NCBI RefSeq assembly: GCF_026967805.1
Contig: NZ_JAPVBG010000001.1
Location: forward strand, 1,426,047 to 1,490,046
Reading direction: 5' to 3'
DNA length: 64,000 bases
Origin: Blastococcus sp. VKM Ac-2987
GTDB taxonomy: Bacteria > Actinomycetota > Actinomycetes > Mycobacteriales > Geodermatophilaceae
Shown here: positions 1-8,305 of the stretch, in pieces
Layout: the number at the start of each line of letters is the position of its first letter
Numbering within the stretch: the stretch's first letter is position 1
Position numbers and translations under genes: made by a program
Notes under the pieces: generated by a model
What the model saw: the letters and a program-made list of their open reading frames with translations, nothing else
Database searches by the model: none
Told to the model about the DNA's origin: nothing

Positions 1-1099
1 CCAGTATCGCGTCGATGCGGCGCAGCGCGCCGTCGGCGCCGATCCGGCGGCCCAGCTCCTCGGCGTCGGCCCGGCGGTCGGGGTGGTTGAGCTGCAGCGC
101 GGCCCCGGGCGCGGCGTCGAGCACGAGCGCGTCGCGGTAGAGGCCGGCGAGGTCGACCAGCGCCCGGTCCAGCGAGTCGCGTCCCAGGCGGGTGGCCCGC
201 GACTTCTGCCGCTTCTCCAGCTCCTTGAGCTGCCCGGCGCCCCGGCTCGCGGCGGCCACGCCAGGGCCGCGGGCACCGACGCCGAGGCTGGCCTTGACCG
301 CCTCGGTCTCCGCCCCGTCCAGCGCTGCGGAGGCCTCGTCGGCCTCCTCCTTCGCCGCGCCCACCAGGTCGTCGGCGGCGTCGAGGCAGGCGGCCAGCGA
401 GACCAGCCGCAGGGGCACGTCCAGCACCGCCTTGCGGGACATCCGGGCCTCCTCGTCGCGCGCCAGCCGGCGGGCGCGGCCGACGTGCCCACCGGAGGCG
501 GCGGCCGACCAGGCCGCCATGGCCGGGTCGACGCCGTCCCGCCGGACGAGGACGTCGGCGATGGCGTCGGCGGGGGGCGTGCGCAGGCTGACCAGCCGGC
601 AGCGCGACCGGATGGTCACCATGACGTCGTCCGGGTGCAGGCTCGGGACGCAGAGCATCACCACGGTGCGCGGTGGCGGCTCCTCGATCATCTTGAGCAC
701 CGCGTTCGCCGCGTGCTCGGTCATCCGGTCGGCGTCCTCCACCACGATGATCTGCCAGCGGCCCTGCGACGGCGCCCGGCTGGCGCCGGTCACGATCTCC
801 CGCGCCTCCTTGGCACCGATCGACAGGCCGTCCGGGACGATGAGCTTCACGTCCGCGTGGGTGCCGGCCAGCGCGGTGCGGCAGGCGTGGCAGGTGCCGT
901 CCCCGCCCGCGGGGCACTGCAGCGCGGCGGCGAACGCCCGCGCCGCGACCGACCGGCCCGAGCCGGGCGGGCCGGTGAACAGCCAGGCGTGGGTCATCGC
1001 CGCAGGATGGGTGACGGCGGCGCGCAGCTCGGCCACCACCCCCGGCTGCCCGACCACCTGGTCCCACACGCCGCCCGGCGCGGTGTCCACGGCGGTCAC
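1..1099 (-). CDS. holB: DNA polymerase III subunit delta' (partial, C-terminus off the left edge)
   Basis: This is a clamp-loader subunit of the replicative polymerase, a AAA+-type protein that works with tau/gamma and delta to load the beta clamp. About 366 residues are visible. Near residue 40 there is a P-loop-like GPPGSGRS, followed by a zinc-module stretch with CHAC, the acidic VVEDADRM region, and the SRC motif (IRSRC) expected of clamp-loader subunits. The GTG start at 1099 overlaps the stop of the upstream MFS-thymidylate kinase gene by 4 bp (GTGA), which points to translational coupling. The kinase-delta' neighbourhood is conserved in actinobacteria. The C-terminal end lies outside the window. 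Confidence 0.93.
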   Translation of the reverse strand, partial: MTAVDTAPGGVWDQVVGQPGVVAELRAAVTHPAAMTHAWLFTGPPGSGRSVAARAFAAALQCPAGGDGTCHACRTALAGTHADVKLIVPDGLSIGAKEAREIVTGASRAPSQGRWQIIVVEDADRMTEHAANAVLKMIEEPPPRTVVMLCVPSLHPDDVMVTIRSRCRLVSLRTPPADAIADVLVRRDGVDPAMAAWSAAASGGHVGRARRLARDEEARMSRKAVLDVPLRLVSLAACLDAADDLVGAAKEEADEASAALDGAETEAVKASLGVGARGPGVAAASRGAGQLKELEKRQKSRATRLGRDSLDRALVDLAGLYRDALVLDAAPGAALQLNHPDRRADAEELGRRIGADGALRRIDAIL

Positions 1100-3357
1100 G
1101 GGTGCAGCCGGGTGGTCGAACCGGTCTGCGCGTGCGGGCGGTGGTGCGCCGGCACCGCGTCCCCGTCGTGCCGGGTGGCGGGATCGGCCCGGGCCTCCGC
1201 GACCGGCTGGGCGAGCGTCTGCAGCGGGAGCCCGGACAGCAGCTCGGCGACCCGGACGCGGATGGCGGCGGCGATCTCGTCGGGCGACTTCCGGGCGTCG
1301 AGCACCAGGTAGCGGTCGGGGTCGGACTCGGCCAGCGCGCAGAACGTCTGGCGCACCCGCAGGTGGAAGTCCAGCGACTCCGACTCCAGCCGGTCGGCGG
1401 CCGCCCGGCCGCGGGCCCGCGCCAGACCCACCTCCGGGGGCAGGTCGAGCAGCACCGTCAGGTCCGGCCGCAGGCCCTGCGTCGCCCAGCGGGAGAGCAT
1501 GCGGACGTCGTCGAGCGGGATGGTGCGCCCGGCGCCCTGGTAGGCCAGCGAGCTGTCGGTGAACCGGTCGGTGAGGACGACCTCGCCGGCGTCCAGCGCC
1601 GGCCGCAGCACGTCCTGCACGTGCTGGGCGCGGTCGGCGGCGTAGAGGAGGGCCTCCGACCGCGGCGCGATGCCGGCGTTCGCCTTGTCGAGGACGATGG
1701 ACCGGATGCCGGCCCCTGACGGGGTCGCGCCGGGCTCGAACGAGGCGCGGCACACCAGCCCCTCGTCGGTGAGCCACTCCTGCAGCCGGCGCACCTGGGT
1801 GGACTTGCCGGCACCCTCGCCGCCCTCGAAGGCGATGAGGACCCCGCCCCCGGCCAGCCGCCGGCGGGCCGTGGTGTCCCGGCGCAGCGCCGTCACGACG
1901 TCGGCGAGCAGCGGCACGGGGCGGCCGTCGTCCATCTGCCGGTAGGCGACCACGCCCACACCGATCGCCAGCAGGCCGGCCGCGAAAAGCATGATCCGCT
2001 CGCCGGAGAGCTGCACCGCGAGCGCACCCAGATCGACCTCGTGCCGCCCGATCAGGCCCACCCCGATCGGCACGAGGGCGAGCGAGATGATCAGTGCCGC
2101 CCGGACCAGCGACTGCACGATCGCGAAGGTGCGACCCCGGATCTCGTCGGCCACCTCCGTGCCGATCAGCGTGATGCCGGCCAGGAAGGCCATGCCGGCG
2201 AAGAACCCCATGAAGACCACGAGCAGCAGCGAGATCCACAGTGCGAAGGACCAGGACAGCAGCACCACCACGATCCCGGCGCCGACGATCGCCACGCCGA
2301 AGACGCGTTCGCGGGCCAGGTCGCGGGCGACGCTCGGGCCGATCCCGATGCCGAGGCCGAGGCCGACGAAGACGGCACCGAAGAGCAGCCCGTAGGCGGC
2401 CTGACCGCCGCCGAGCACGTTGACGTAGGCCTGACCGGTCGCGATGATCGCGCCCGCCGCGACGAAGGCCCCGGTGATGCCCACGACCAGACCCCGGATG
2501 AGCCGGGTGTGGCCGGCGAAGGAGAAGCCCTTCACCAGCGAGCCCAGGAAGCTCTCCTGCTGGCCGACGACCGCCCCGGCGGCGCGGCGGCCGCTGATCG
2601 AGGGCAGGTTCCAGATGACCACGGCGGCGACCAGGAAGGTGATCGCGTTGAGGTAGAGGGCGAGGTCCACCTCGTTCACGCCGGGGAGCGCCTCGCTGAC
2701 CCCGCTGCCCACGCTGGTGAGCACCGCGAAAACGATCGCCGCGAACACCGGCGTCAGCCCGTAGGTGGTGACCAGGGAGAGCTGGTTGGCCGCCTCCAGC
2801 TGGTCCCTGCGCAGCATGTTCGGGACGGCGGCGTCCTTGGCCGGGATCCAGAACAGGCTGAACGCCTCGATGACGAACTGGGCGATGAAGAGCCAGATCA
2901 GGTTGTCGACGATCGGGATCGAGGCGAACAGGGCGAACCGGAAGACGTCGGTGACCACCATCGTCTTGCGCCGGTCGAACCGGTCGGCGAAGGCTCCGGC
3001 CACCGGGCCGAGCAGGATGGCCGGCAGCAGCCGGAACAGCAGGACGCCGGCCAGCGCGAAGTTCTGCGCGGCGTAGTCGTCGAAGGTCAGCGTGGCGGTC
3101 ACGGTGATGGCGAGCAGGCCCAGCCAGTCGCCGAAGCTGGACAGCAACGTCGACAGCCACAGCTTGCGGAAGTCGTCGATGCGCAGGACGGCGCGGATCT
3201 TGGCGACCTGCCCGACCCCGCTGCCGCCGTCGTGCGCGTCCTCCGCCCCGGGTGCGTCCTCCGGCAGCGGCGGCGGCGCGTCCGGCGGCACCGGGGTGCC
3301 GGCCGGGGGCAGCCCGTCGCCCGCCGTGTCGACCCGCTCGACCGGCGCGCCGGTCAC
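1096..3357 (-). CDS. tmk: Bifunctional MFS transporter / thymidylate kinase fusion
   Basis: A 753-residue fusion. Residues about 1-50 are a proline/acid-rich cytoplasmic leader. Residues about 55-475 hold roughly twelve hydrophobic segments of an MFS permease (MFS_3 type, with RFDRRKT after the second segment). Residues about 505-715 are a complete dTMP kinase: P-loop EGGEGAGKST, the DRFTDSS motif and an arginine-rich LID (RARGRAAADR). The kinase makes dTDP for DNA synthesis; what the permease domain carries is unknown. A polar tail of about 35 residues follows the kinase. Fusions of this kind are known in actinobacteria, for example the Streptomyces gene between holB and topA. The GTG start at 3357 is uncertain because the frame stays open upstream. 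Confidence 0.9.
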   Translation of the reverse strand: MTGAPVERVDTAGDGLPPAGTPVPPDAPPPLPEDAPGAEDAHDGGSGVGQVAKIRAVLRIDDFRKLWLSTLLSSFGDWLGLLAITVTATLTFDDYAAQNFALAGVLLFRLLPAILLGPVAGAFADRFDRRKTMVVTDVFRFALFASIPIVDNLIWLFIAQFVIEAFSLFWIPAKDAAVPNMLRRDQLEAANQLSLVTTYGLTPVFAAIVFAVLTSVGSGVSEALPGVNEVDLALYLNAITFLVAAVVIWNLPSISGRRAAGAVVGQQESFLGSLVKGFSFAGHTRLIRGLVVGITGAFVAAGAIIATGQAYVNVLGGGQAAYGLLFGAVFVGLGLGIGIGPSVARDLARERVFGVAIVGAGIVVVLLSWSFALWISLLLVVFMGFFAGMAFLAGITLIGTEVADEIRGRTFAIVQSLVRAALIISLALVPIGVGLIGRHEVDLGALAVQLSGERIMLFAAGLLAIGVGVVAYRQMDDGRPVPLLADVVTALRRDTTARRRLAGGGVLIAFEGGEGAGKSTQVRRLQEWLTDEGLVCRASFEPGATPSGAGIRSIVLDKANAGIAPRSEALLYAADRAQHVQDVLRPALDAGEVVLTDRFTDSSLAYQGAGRTIPLDDVRMLSRWATQGLRPDLTVLLDLPPEVGLARARGRAAADRLESESLDFHLRVRQTFCALAESDPDRYLVLDARKSPDEIAAAIRVRVAELLSGLPLQTLAQPVAEARADPATRHDGDAVPAHHRPHAQTGSTTRLHP

Positions 3358-3545
3358 CGCCTCGTCGCGGGGCGGTACCGGTGAGGTCGGGTCGGCCGGA
3401 ATCGTGAGCTCCCAGGATCGGTGGTCGGCGGGGCGGAGCAGGCCCCGGCGGGGTCACGGTACCGGGCTGTCGAGACGATTTCGCCGACTCACCGCCCGGA
3501 AGGGATGCGGTCAGCCGCCGACCCCCGGCAGCGTCCCGGCCTCGC

Positions 3546-3551
3546 TAGGGT
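3546..3551 (+). promoter_or_regulatory. -10 box of a leaderless promoter for the trans-aconitate methyltransferase gene
   Basis: TAGGGT ends 8 nt before the ATG at 3560, and there is no Shine-Dalgarno, so transcription probably begins at or next to the start codon. Confidence 0.6.
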
Positions 3552-3559
3552 CGGGGACG

Positions 3560-4387
3560 ATGACCACGACCGGGGATCCGACGCCCCCGGTCGGCGACTC
3601 TTCACCCGCCCGTTGGCAGCCGGACACCTACCTGCGCTTCGCCGGGGAACGCGCCCGGCCGTTCGCCGACCTGCTCGCCCGGGTGGGCGCGGAGTCGCCG
3701 GCCCGCGTCGTCGACCTCGGCTGCGGAGAGGGCGCCCTCACCGCCTCCCTGGCCCGTCGCTGGCCGGCTGCCCGCGTCACCGGCGTCGACTCCTCCCCCG
3801 AGATGCTCGCCGCCGCGGCCGCCCGGGCGCTGCCGGGCCGGGTCGACTTCGCGCTCGGCGACGTGCGCGACTGGGCACCGGCCGGGCCGGTCGACGTCGT
3901 CGTCAGCAACGCCGTCCTGCACTGGGTGGACGGGCACCCCGGCCTGATGGCCCGGTGGGCCGGGCAGCTGGCACCCGGCGGCTGGCTCGCCGTCCAGGTG
4001 CCGGGCAACTTCCGGGCCCCCACCCACGCCCTGCTGGCCGAGCTCTGCCGGTCCCCGGAATGGGCCGGTCGGCTGGCCGAGGTCGCCCCCCGGGCGGACA
4101 CCGTGCTCGACCCGGCCGGCTACGCGGAGGTGCTCGGGACGGCCGGGCTGTCGGCCGACGTCTGGGAGACGACCTACCTGCACGCGCTGTCCGGGTCCGA
4201 CCCGGTGCTGACGTGGGTGCGGTCGACCGTGCTGCGGCCGGTGCTGGCCCGCCTCGACGACGACGCCGCCGGCCGGTTCACCGACGCGTACGCCGCCGCG
4301 CTGCGGGCCGCGTACCCGCCCCGCCCCGACGGCACGACCCTGCTGCCCTTCCGGCGGGTCTTCGCCGTCGGCTCCCGTCCCGCCTGA
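3560..4387 (+). CDS. tam: Trans-aconitate 2-methyltransferase family protein
   Basis: A 275-residue class I SAM-dependent methyltransferase. The SAM-binding motif I (VVDLGCGEG) is near residue 47, the acidic motif II residue sits in VTGVDSSPEM, and the post-motif VVSNAVLHWVDG is typical of the Tam family, which methylates trans-aconitate to relieve inhibition of aconitase. Overall length matches Tam (about 250-275). The ATG at 3560 was chosen because a TAGGGT box lies just upstream, although the frame is open much further. It converges on the next methyltransferase gene with only 13 bp between stops. Substrate is inferred from family resemblance only. Confidence 0.8.
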   Translation: MTTTGDPTPPVGDSSPARWQPDTYLRFAGERARPFADLLARVGAESPARVVDLGCGEGALTASLARRWPAARVTGVDSSPEMLAAAAARALPGRVDFALGDVRDWAPAGPVDVVVSNAVLHWVDGHPGLMARWAGQLAPGGWLAVQVPGNFRAPTHALLAELCRSPEWAGRLAEVAPRADTVLDPAGYAEVLGTAGLSADVWETTYLHALSGSDPVLTWVRSTVLRPVLARLDDDAAGRFTDAYAAALRAAYPPRPDGTTLLPFRRVFAVGSRPA

Positions 4388-4400
4388 CCGCCGGAGCCGT

Positions 4401-5159
4401 TCAGCGAGGGGTGAGCCGGTAGGCGTGGGTGCGGTGGGGCAGGTCGAGCACCGGGCGCCCGCGGGTACCGGGGTGGTCGGCCAGCAGCTGCCGGATCCCC
4501 GCCAGGAACGCCTCGCGCCGGGCGTCGTCCATGACCGCCACGTAGCTGCGGGTCGCGATGCCGCCGACGACGTCCTCGGGCGGGACCCGCTGCACGACCT
4601 GCGACTCGAGGACCGCCACGTCGGCCCCGAGCTCCTCGGCGAGCCGGTCGACGACGCGCTGGTCGGCCTCGTGGCCGCGCGACTCGTCGGCGAGCAGCTC
4701 CTCCAGCGCGGCGACCCAGGGCACCCGGTCGTCGCGGGTGTTCCAGATCAGGCCGAGGACCCCACCGGGACGGAGCACGCGGCGGATCTCCCGGGCGGCC
4801 GGCGCCGGGTCGAACCAGTGCGCGGCCTGCCCGGCGACCACGGCGTCCACCGAGCCGTCGCCGGCCGGCAGCGACTCCGCCGACCCCACGGCCGTGCCGA
4901 CACCGGGCAGCCGCGCGCCGAGCTGGGCGAGCATCTCCGGCGACGGGTCGACCGCCCGCGCCCGGTGCCCCAGGTCGAGCACGACCGCCGTCAGCAGCCC
5001 GGTCCCCGCGCCGACGTCGAGCACGTCCAGGGGCCGGTCCCGGCCGACGAGGAAGGCGACGGCGTCGGCCGGGTAGGTCGGCCGCAGCGCGGCATAACCG
5101 GCCGCGACCCCGCCGAACGAGCGCGCCCGGGCCCGCAGCGCGTCGTCCGGACCGGGCAC
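4401..5159 (-). CDS. Class I SAM-dependent methyltransferase (UbiE/Methyltransf_11 type)
   Basis: A 252-residue methyltransferase with motif I VLDVGAGTG near residue 44, motif II ARAVDPSPEM, and a motif IV region (VDAVVAGQAAHWFD). The N-terminal RARSFGGVAAGYAALRPTYP resembles small-molecule methyltransferases of the UbiE/Methyltransf_11 group. Its GTG start lies 5 bp after the topA stop, so it is probably the last gene of a topA transcript. The substrate cannot be told from sequence. It is unrelated in detail to the methyltransferase next to it beyond sharing the same fold. Confidence 0.82.
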   Translation of the reverse strand: MPGPDDALRARARSFGGVAAGYAALRPTYPADAVAFLVGRDRPLDVLDVGAGTGLLTAVVLDLGHRARAVDPSPEMLAQLGARLPGVGTAVGSAESLPAGDGSVDAVVAGQAAHWFDPAPAAREIRRVLRPGGVLGLIWNTRDDRVPWVAALEELLADESRGHEADQRVVDRLAEELGADVAVLESQVVQRVPPEDVVGGIATRSYVAVMDDARREAFLAGIRQLLADHPGTRGRPVLDLPHRTHAYRLTPR

Positions 5160-5164
5160 GCCGA

Positions 5165-8032
5165 TCAGCCCGCGGTGACCGGTGCGGCCGTGTCCGCCGT
5201 CTTCGTGGTGGTCGTCTTCTTCGCCGCCGCCTTCTTCGCGGTGGCCTTCTTGGCCGGCGCCTTCTTGGCGGTGGTCTTCTTCGCGGCCTTCTTCTTGGTC
5301 GCCGGCCCGCGCGCCCGGCGGTCGGCCAGCAGCTCGGCCGCCCGCTCGATGGTGATCGACTCGACCTCGTCCCCCTTGCGCAGGCTGGCGTTGGTCTCGC
5401 CGTCGGTCACGTAGGGGCCGAAGCGGCCCTCGCGCACGGTGACCTGCCCCTCGGTGACCGGGTCCGGGCCGAGCTCCTTGAGCGGCGCCTTCGCCGCGGC
5501 GCGGCCGCGCTGCTTGGGCTGGGCGAAGATCGCCAGCGCCTCGTCGAGGGTCACGGTGAACAGCCGGTCCTCGCTCTCCAGCGACCGGGAGTCGGTGCCC
5601 TTCTTCAGGTACGGCCCGTACCGGCCGTTGAGCGCCTGGATCTCCTCGCCGTCGGGCGCGGTACCGACGGCGCGCGGCAGCGTCAGCAGCTTCAGCGCGT
5701 CGTCGATGGTGACCGTCTCCGGCGACATGGACGAGAACAGGCTCGCCGTCCGGGGGGTGTCCTTGCTGCCCTCCGGGACGACGGTGGTGACGTAGGGGCC
5801 GTACCGGCCGGCCTTGACCACGACCGGGTGCCCGGACTCCGGGTCGGTGCCCAGCTCGCGGTCGCCCGACGGCGCCGCGAGCAGCTCGCGCACCCGCTCC
5901 TCGGTCAGCTCGTCGGGGGCGATGTCCTCGGGGATGCTGACCCGCCCGCCGTCCTCCCCGGCCTGCAGGTAGGGGCCGTAGCGGCCGACCCGGGCGACGA
6001 CCGGACGGCCCTCGGGGTCGGTGGCGCGCAGCGGGATGGAGTTGATGCCGCGGGCGTCGATCTCCTCCAGCCGCTGGCCGATCACGTGTTTGAGGCCACC
6101 GGACTGCGCGATGGCGCCGGCGTGGCCGCCCTCACCGCCGAAGTAGAACTCGGTCAGCCAGGTGACCCGCTGCAGGTTCCCGCCGGCGATCTCGTCGAGC
6201 TCCTCCTCCAGCGAGGCGGTGAAGTCGTAGTCGACGAGCTGGGTGAAGTACTGCTCCAGGAGGTTGACCACCGCGAAGGCCACGAAGGAGGGCACCATCG
6301 CGTTGCCCTTCTTCCAGACGTACCCGCGGTCCTGGATCGTCTGCATGATCGAGGCGAAGGTCGACGGCCGGCCGATGCCCAGCTCCTCCAGCCGGGCGAC
6401 GAGGCTCGGCTCGGTGTAGCGGGACGGCGGCTGGGTGGTGTGCCCCTTGGGGTCCAGCGCCTGGGTGTCCAGCTGCTGGCCGCGCTCGAGCCGGGGCAGC
6501 CGGCGCTCGGCGTCGTCGCTGCCGTGGTCGTCGTCGCCGGTGGCGGCGGCGCCCTCGTCGCGGGACTCCACGTAGGCGCGCAGGAAGCCGGGGAAGGTGA
6601 TCGTGCGGCCGCTGGCGGTGAACTCGACCGCCTCGTCGGTGCTGCTGCGGCCGGCCAGCCGGACGCTGACGGTCTGGCCGACGGCGTCGGCCATCTGCGA
6701 GGCGACGGTGCGCTGCCAGATCAGCTCGTAGAGCCGGAACTCGTCCCGGGCCAGCCCGGCCGCGAGCTGGCCGGGCGTCCGGAAGCTGTCACCGGCCGGG
6801 CGGATGGCCTCGTGCGCCTCCTGCGCGCCCTTGGCCTTGCTCTTGTAGCGCCGCGCCTCGGCGGGCACGTAGGCGTCGCCGTACAGCTCGCGCGCCTGCT
6901 GACGGGCGGCGTTGATCGCCTCGTCGGACAGGTTGGTCGAGTCGGTGCGCATGTAGGTGATGTGGCCGTTCTCGTACAGCCGCTGGGCCACCCGCATCGT
7001 CTGCGCCGAGGACCAGCCGAGCTTGCGGCCGGCCTCCATCTGCAGCGTGGAGGTGGTGAACGGCGCGTACGGACGACGGCGGTAGGGCTTCTCGTCCACC
7101 CGGCTGACGCCCACCTGGCGACCCTCGAGCCGGGCGGCCAGACCGCGGGCGCCGGCCTCGTCGAGGTGCACGACGTCGCCGGTGGTGCGGCCGGTGGAGG
7201 CGTCGAAGTCCCGGCCCGTGGCCACCCGGCTGTCGTCGACGCTGACCAGCTTCGCCCGCACCGTGGTCGGCTCGCCCTCGTCGGCGCCGGCGGCGCGGCC
7301 CGGGACGGCGAAGGTGCCCTCCAGCGACCAGTAGTCGGCGGCGTGGAAGCCCATCCGCTCCCGCTCGCGCTCCACGACGATGCGGGTGGCGACCGACTGG
7401 ACGCGGCCGGCCGACAGCTTGGGCAGCACCTTCTTCCAGAGGACTGGGCTGACCTCGTAGCCGTAGAGGCGGTCGAGGATGCGGCGGGTCTCCTGGGCGT
7501 CGACCAGGTCGGTGTCGAGCTCGCGGGGGTTGGCGACGGCGCGGGCGATCGCCTCGGGGGTGATCTCGTGGAAGACCATCCGGCGCACCGGCACGCGCGG
7601 CTTGAGGGTGTCGACCAGGTGCCAGGCGATGGCCTCGCCCTCGCGGTCCTCGTCTGTCGCGAGGTAGACCTCGCTGGCGTTCTTGACCAGCTGCTTGAGC
7701 CGGGTGACCTGCTGCTTGCGGTCGGGGCTGACCACGTAGAGCGGCTCGAAGGAGTTGTCGACGTCGACCCCGAGCCGGGCCCACGCCGCGCCCTTGTGCT
7801 CGGCGGGCACGTCGGCGGCGTTGCGCGGGAGGTCGCGGATGTGCCCGACGCTCGCCTCGACCACGTAGCCGCTGCCGAGGTAGCCGGCGATCTTGTTGGC
7901 CTTGGTCGGCGACTCCACGATGACCAGCGGCCTGCCGCCGGGCGCGGCCGACCCCCGGCGGGCAGGCGTCTTGGCCGCCCCGTCGGTCGTCGGGTCGCTC
8001 TCGGCCGCGGGCTTCGTGGTCTTCGTGGGCAC
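5165..8032 (-). CDS. topA: DNA topoisomerase I (type IA, omega protein)
   Basis: A 955-residue topoisomerase that relaxes negative supercoils. The TOPRIM domain starts with LVIVESPTKANKI near residue 35 and includes DEDREGEAIAWH. The catalytic tyrosine lies in HITYMRTDST at about residue 360. The C-terminal third has repeated GRYGPYL/GRFGPYV units (Topo_C_Rpt type) and no zinc-finger cysteines, as in other actinobacteria, and ends in a lysine/alanine-rich tail of KK-A-KK repeats from about residue 910 that should bind DNA. The GTG at 8032 was preferred over an upstream start because AGGAG lies 4 bp before it. Confidence 0.96.
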   Translation of the reverse strand: MPTKTTKPAAESDPTTDGAAKTPARRGSAAPGGRPLVIVESPTKANKIAGYLGSGYVVEASVGHIRDLPRNAADVPAEHKGAAWARLGVDVDNSFEPLYVVSPDRKQQVTRLKQLVKNASEVYLATDEDREGEAIAWHLVDTLKPRVPVRRMVFHEITPEAIARAVANPRELDTDLVDAQETRRILDRLYGYEVSPVLWKKVLPKLSAGRVQSVATRIVVERERERMGFHAADYWSLEGTFAVPGRAAGADEGEPTTVRAKLVSVDDSRVATGRDFDASTGRTTGDVVHLDEAGARGLAARLEGRQVGVSRVDEKPYRRRPYAPFTTSTLQMEAGRKLGWSSAQTMRVAQRLYENGHITYMRTDSTNLSDEAINAARQQARELYGDAYVPAEARRYKSKAKGAQEAHEAIRPAGDSFRTPGQLAAGLARDEFRLYELIWQRTVASQMADAVGQTVSVRLAGRSSTDEAVEFTASGRTITFPGFLRAYVESRDEGAAATGDDDHGSDDAERRLPRLERGQQLDTQALDPKGHTTQPPSRYTEPSLVARLEELGIGRPSTFASIMQTIQDRGYVWKKGNAMVPSFVAFAVVNLLEQYFTQLVDYDFTASLEEELDEIAGGNLQRVTWLTEFYFGGEGGHAGAIAQSGGLKHVIGQRLEEIDARGINSIPLRATDPEGRPVVARVGRYGPYLQAGEDGGRVSIPEDIAPDELTEERVRELLAAPSGDRELGTDPESGHPVVVKAGRYGPYVTTVVPEGSKDTPRTASLFSSMSPETVTIDDALKLLTLPRAVGTAPDGEEIQALNGRYGPYLKKGTDSRSLESEDRLFTVTLDEALAIFAQPKQRGRAAAKAPLKELGPDPVTEGQVTVREGRFGPYVTDGETNASLRKGDEVESITIERAAELLADRRARGPATKKKAAKKTTAKKAPAKKATAKKAAAKKTTTTKTADTAAPVTAG

Positions 8033-8265
8033 GGGACTCCTGTCGGTGGTGCTGAGGTGGTGCGGGCGCGGCCTGCCGGTCCGCACCAGGTGGCCCTGGT
8101 GCACCGGCCCCGGGGTCCGGGACCGGACGGGCGCCACCGCGCAACGCCCCTCGGCGGGCCACGGTAAGCCACCCCGCGGCCGGGCCGCCGGGCGCGACCC
8201 TCCGTGGGCGTGCCGCCACCCGCACCAACGAGGATGCTGCGGTCGAGTTCCCGGCCCGGGGAAGG

Positions 8266-8303
8266 GCCCGTCCCGCCAAGGGGTCAGGCACTCCCGGACG
8301 GGC
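8266..8303 (-). terminator. Possible terminator downstream of hppA
   Basis: GCCCGTCC pairs with GGACGGGC across a 22-nt loop directly after the hppA stop. No U-tract is present. The rest of the topA-hppA intergenic stretch (8033-8265) shows nothing I can name. Confidence 0.4.
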
Positions 8304-8305
8304 GG

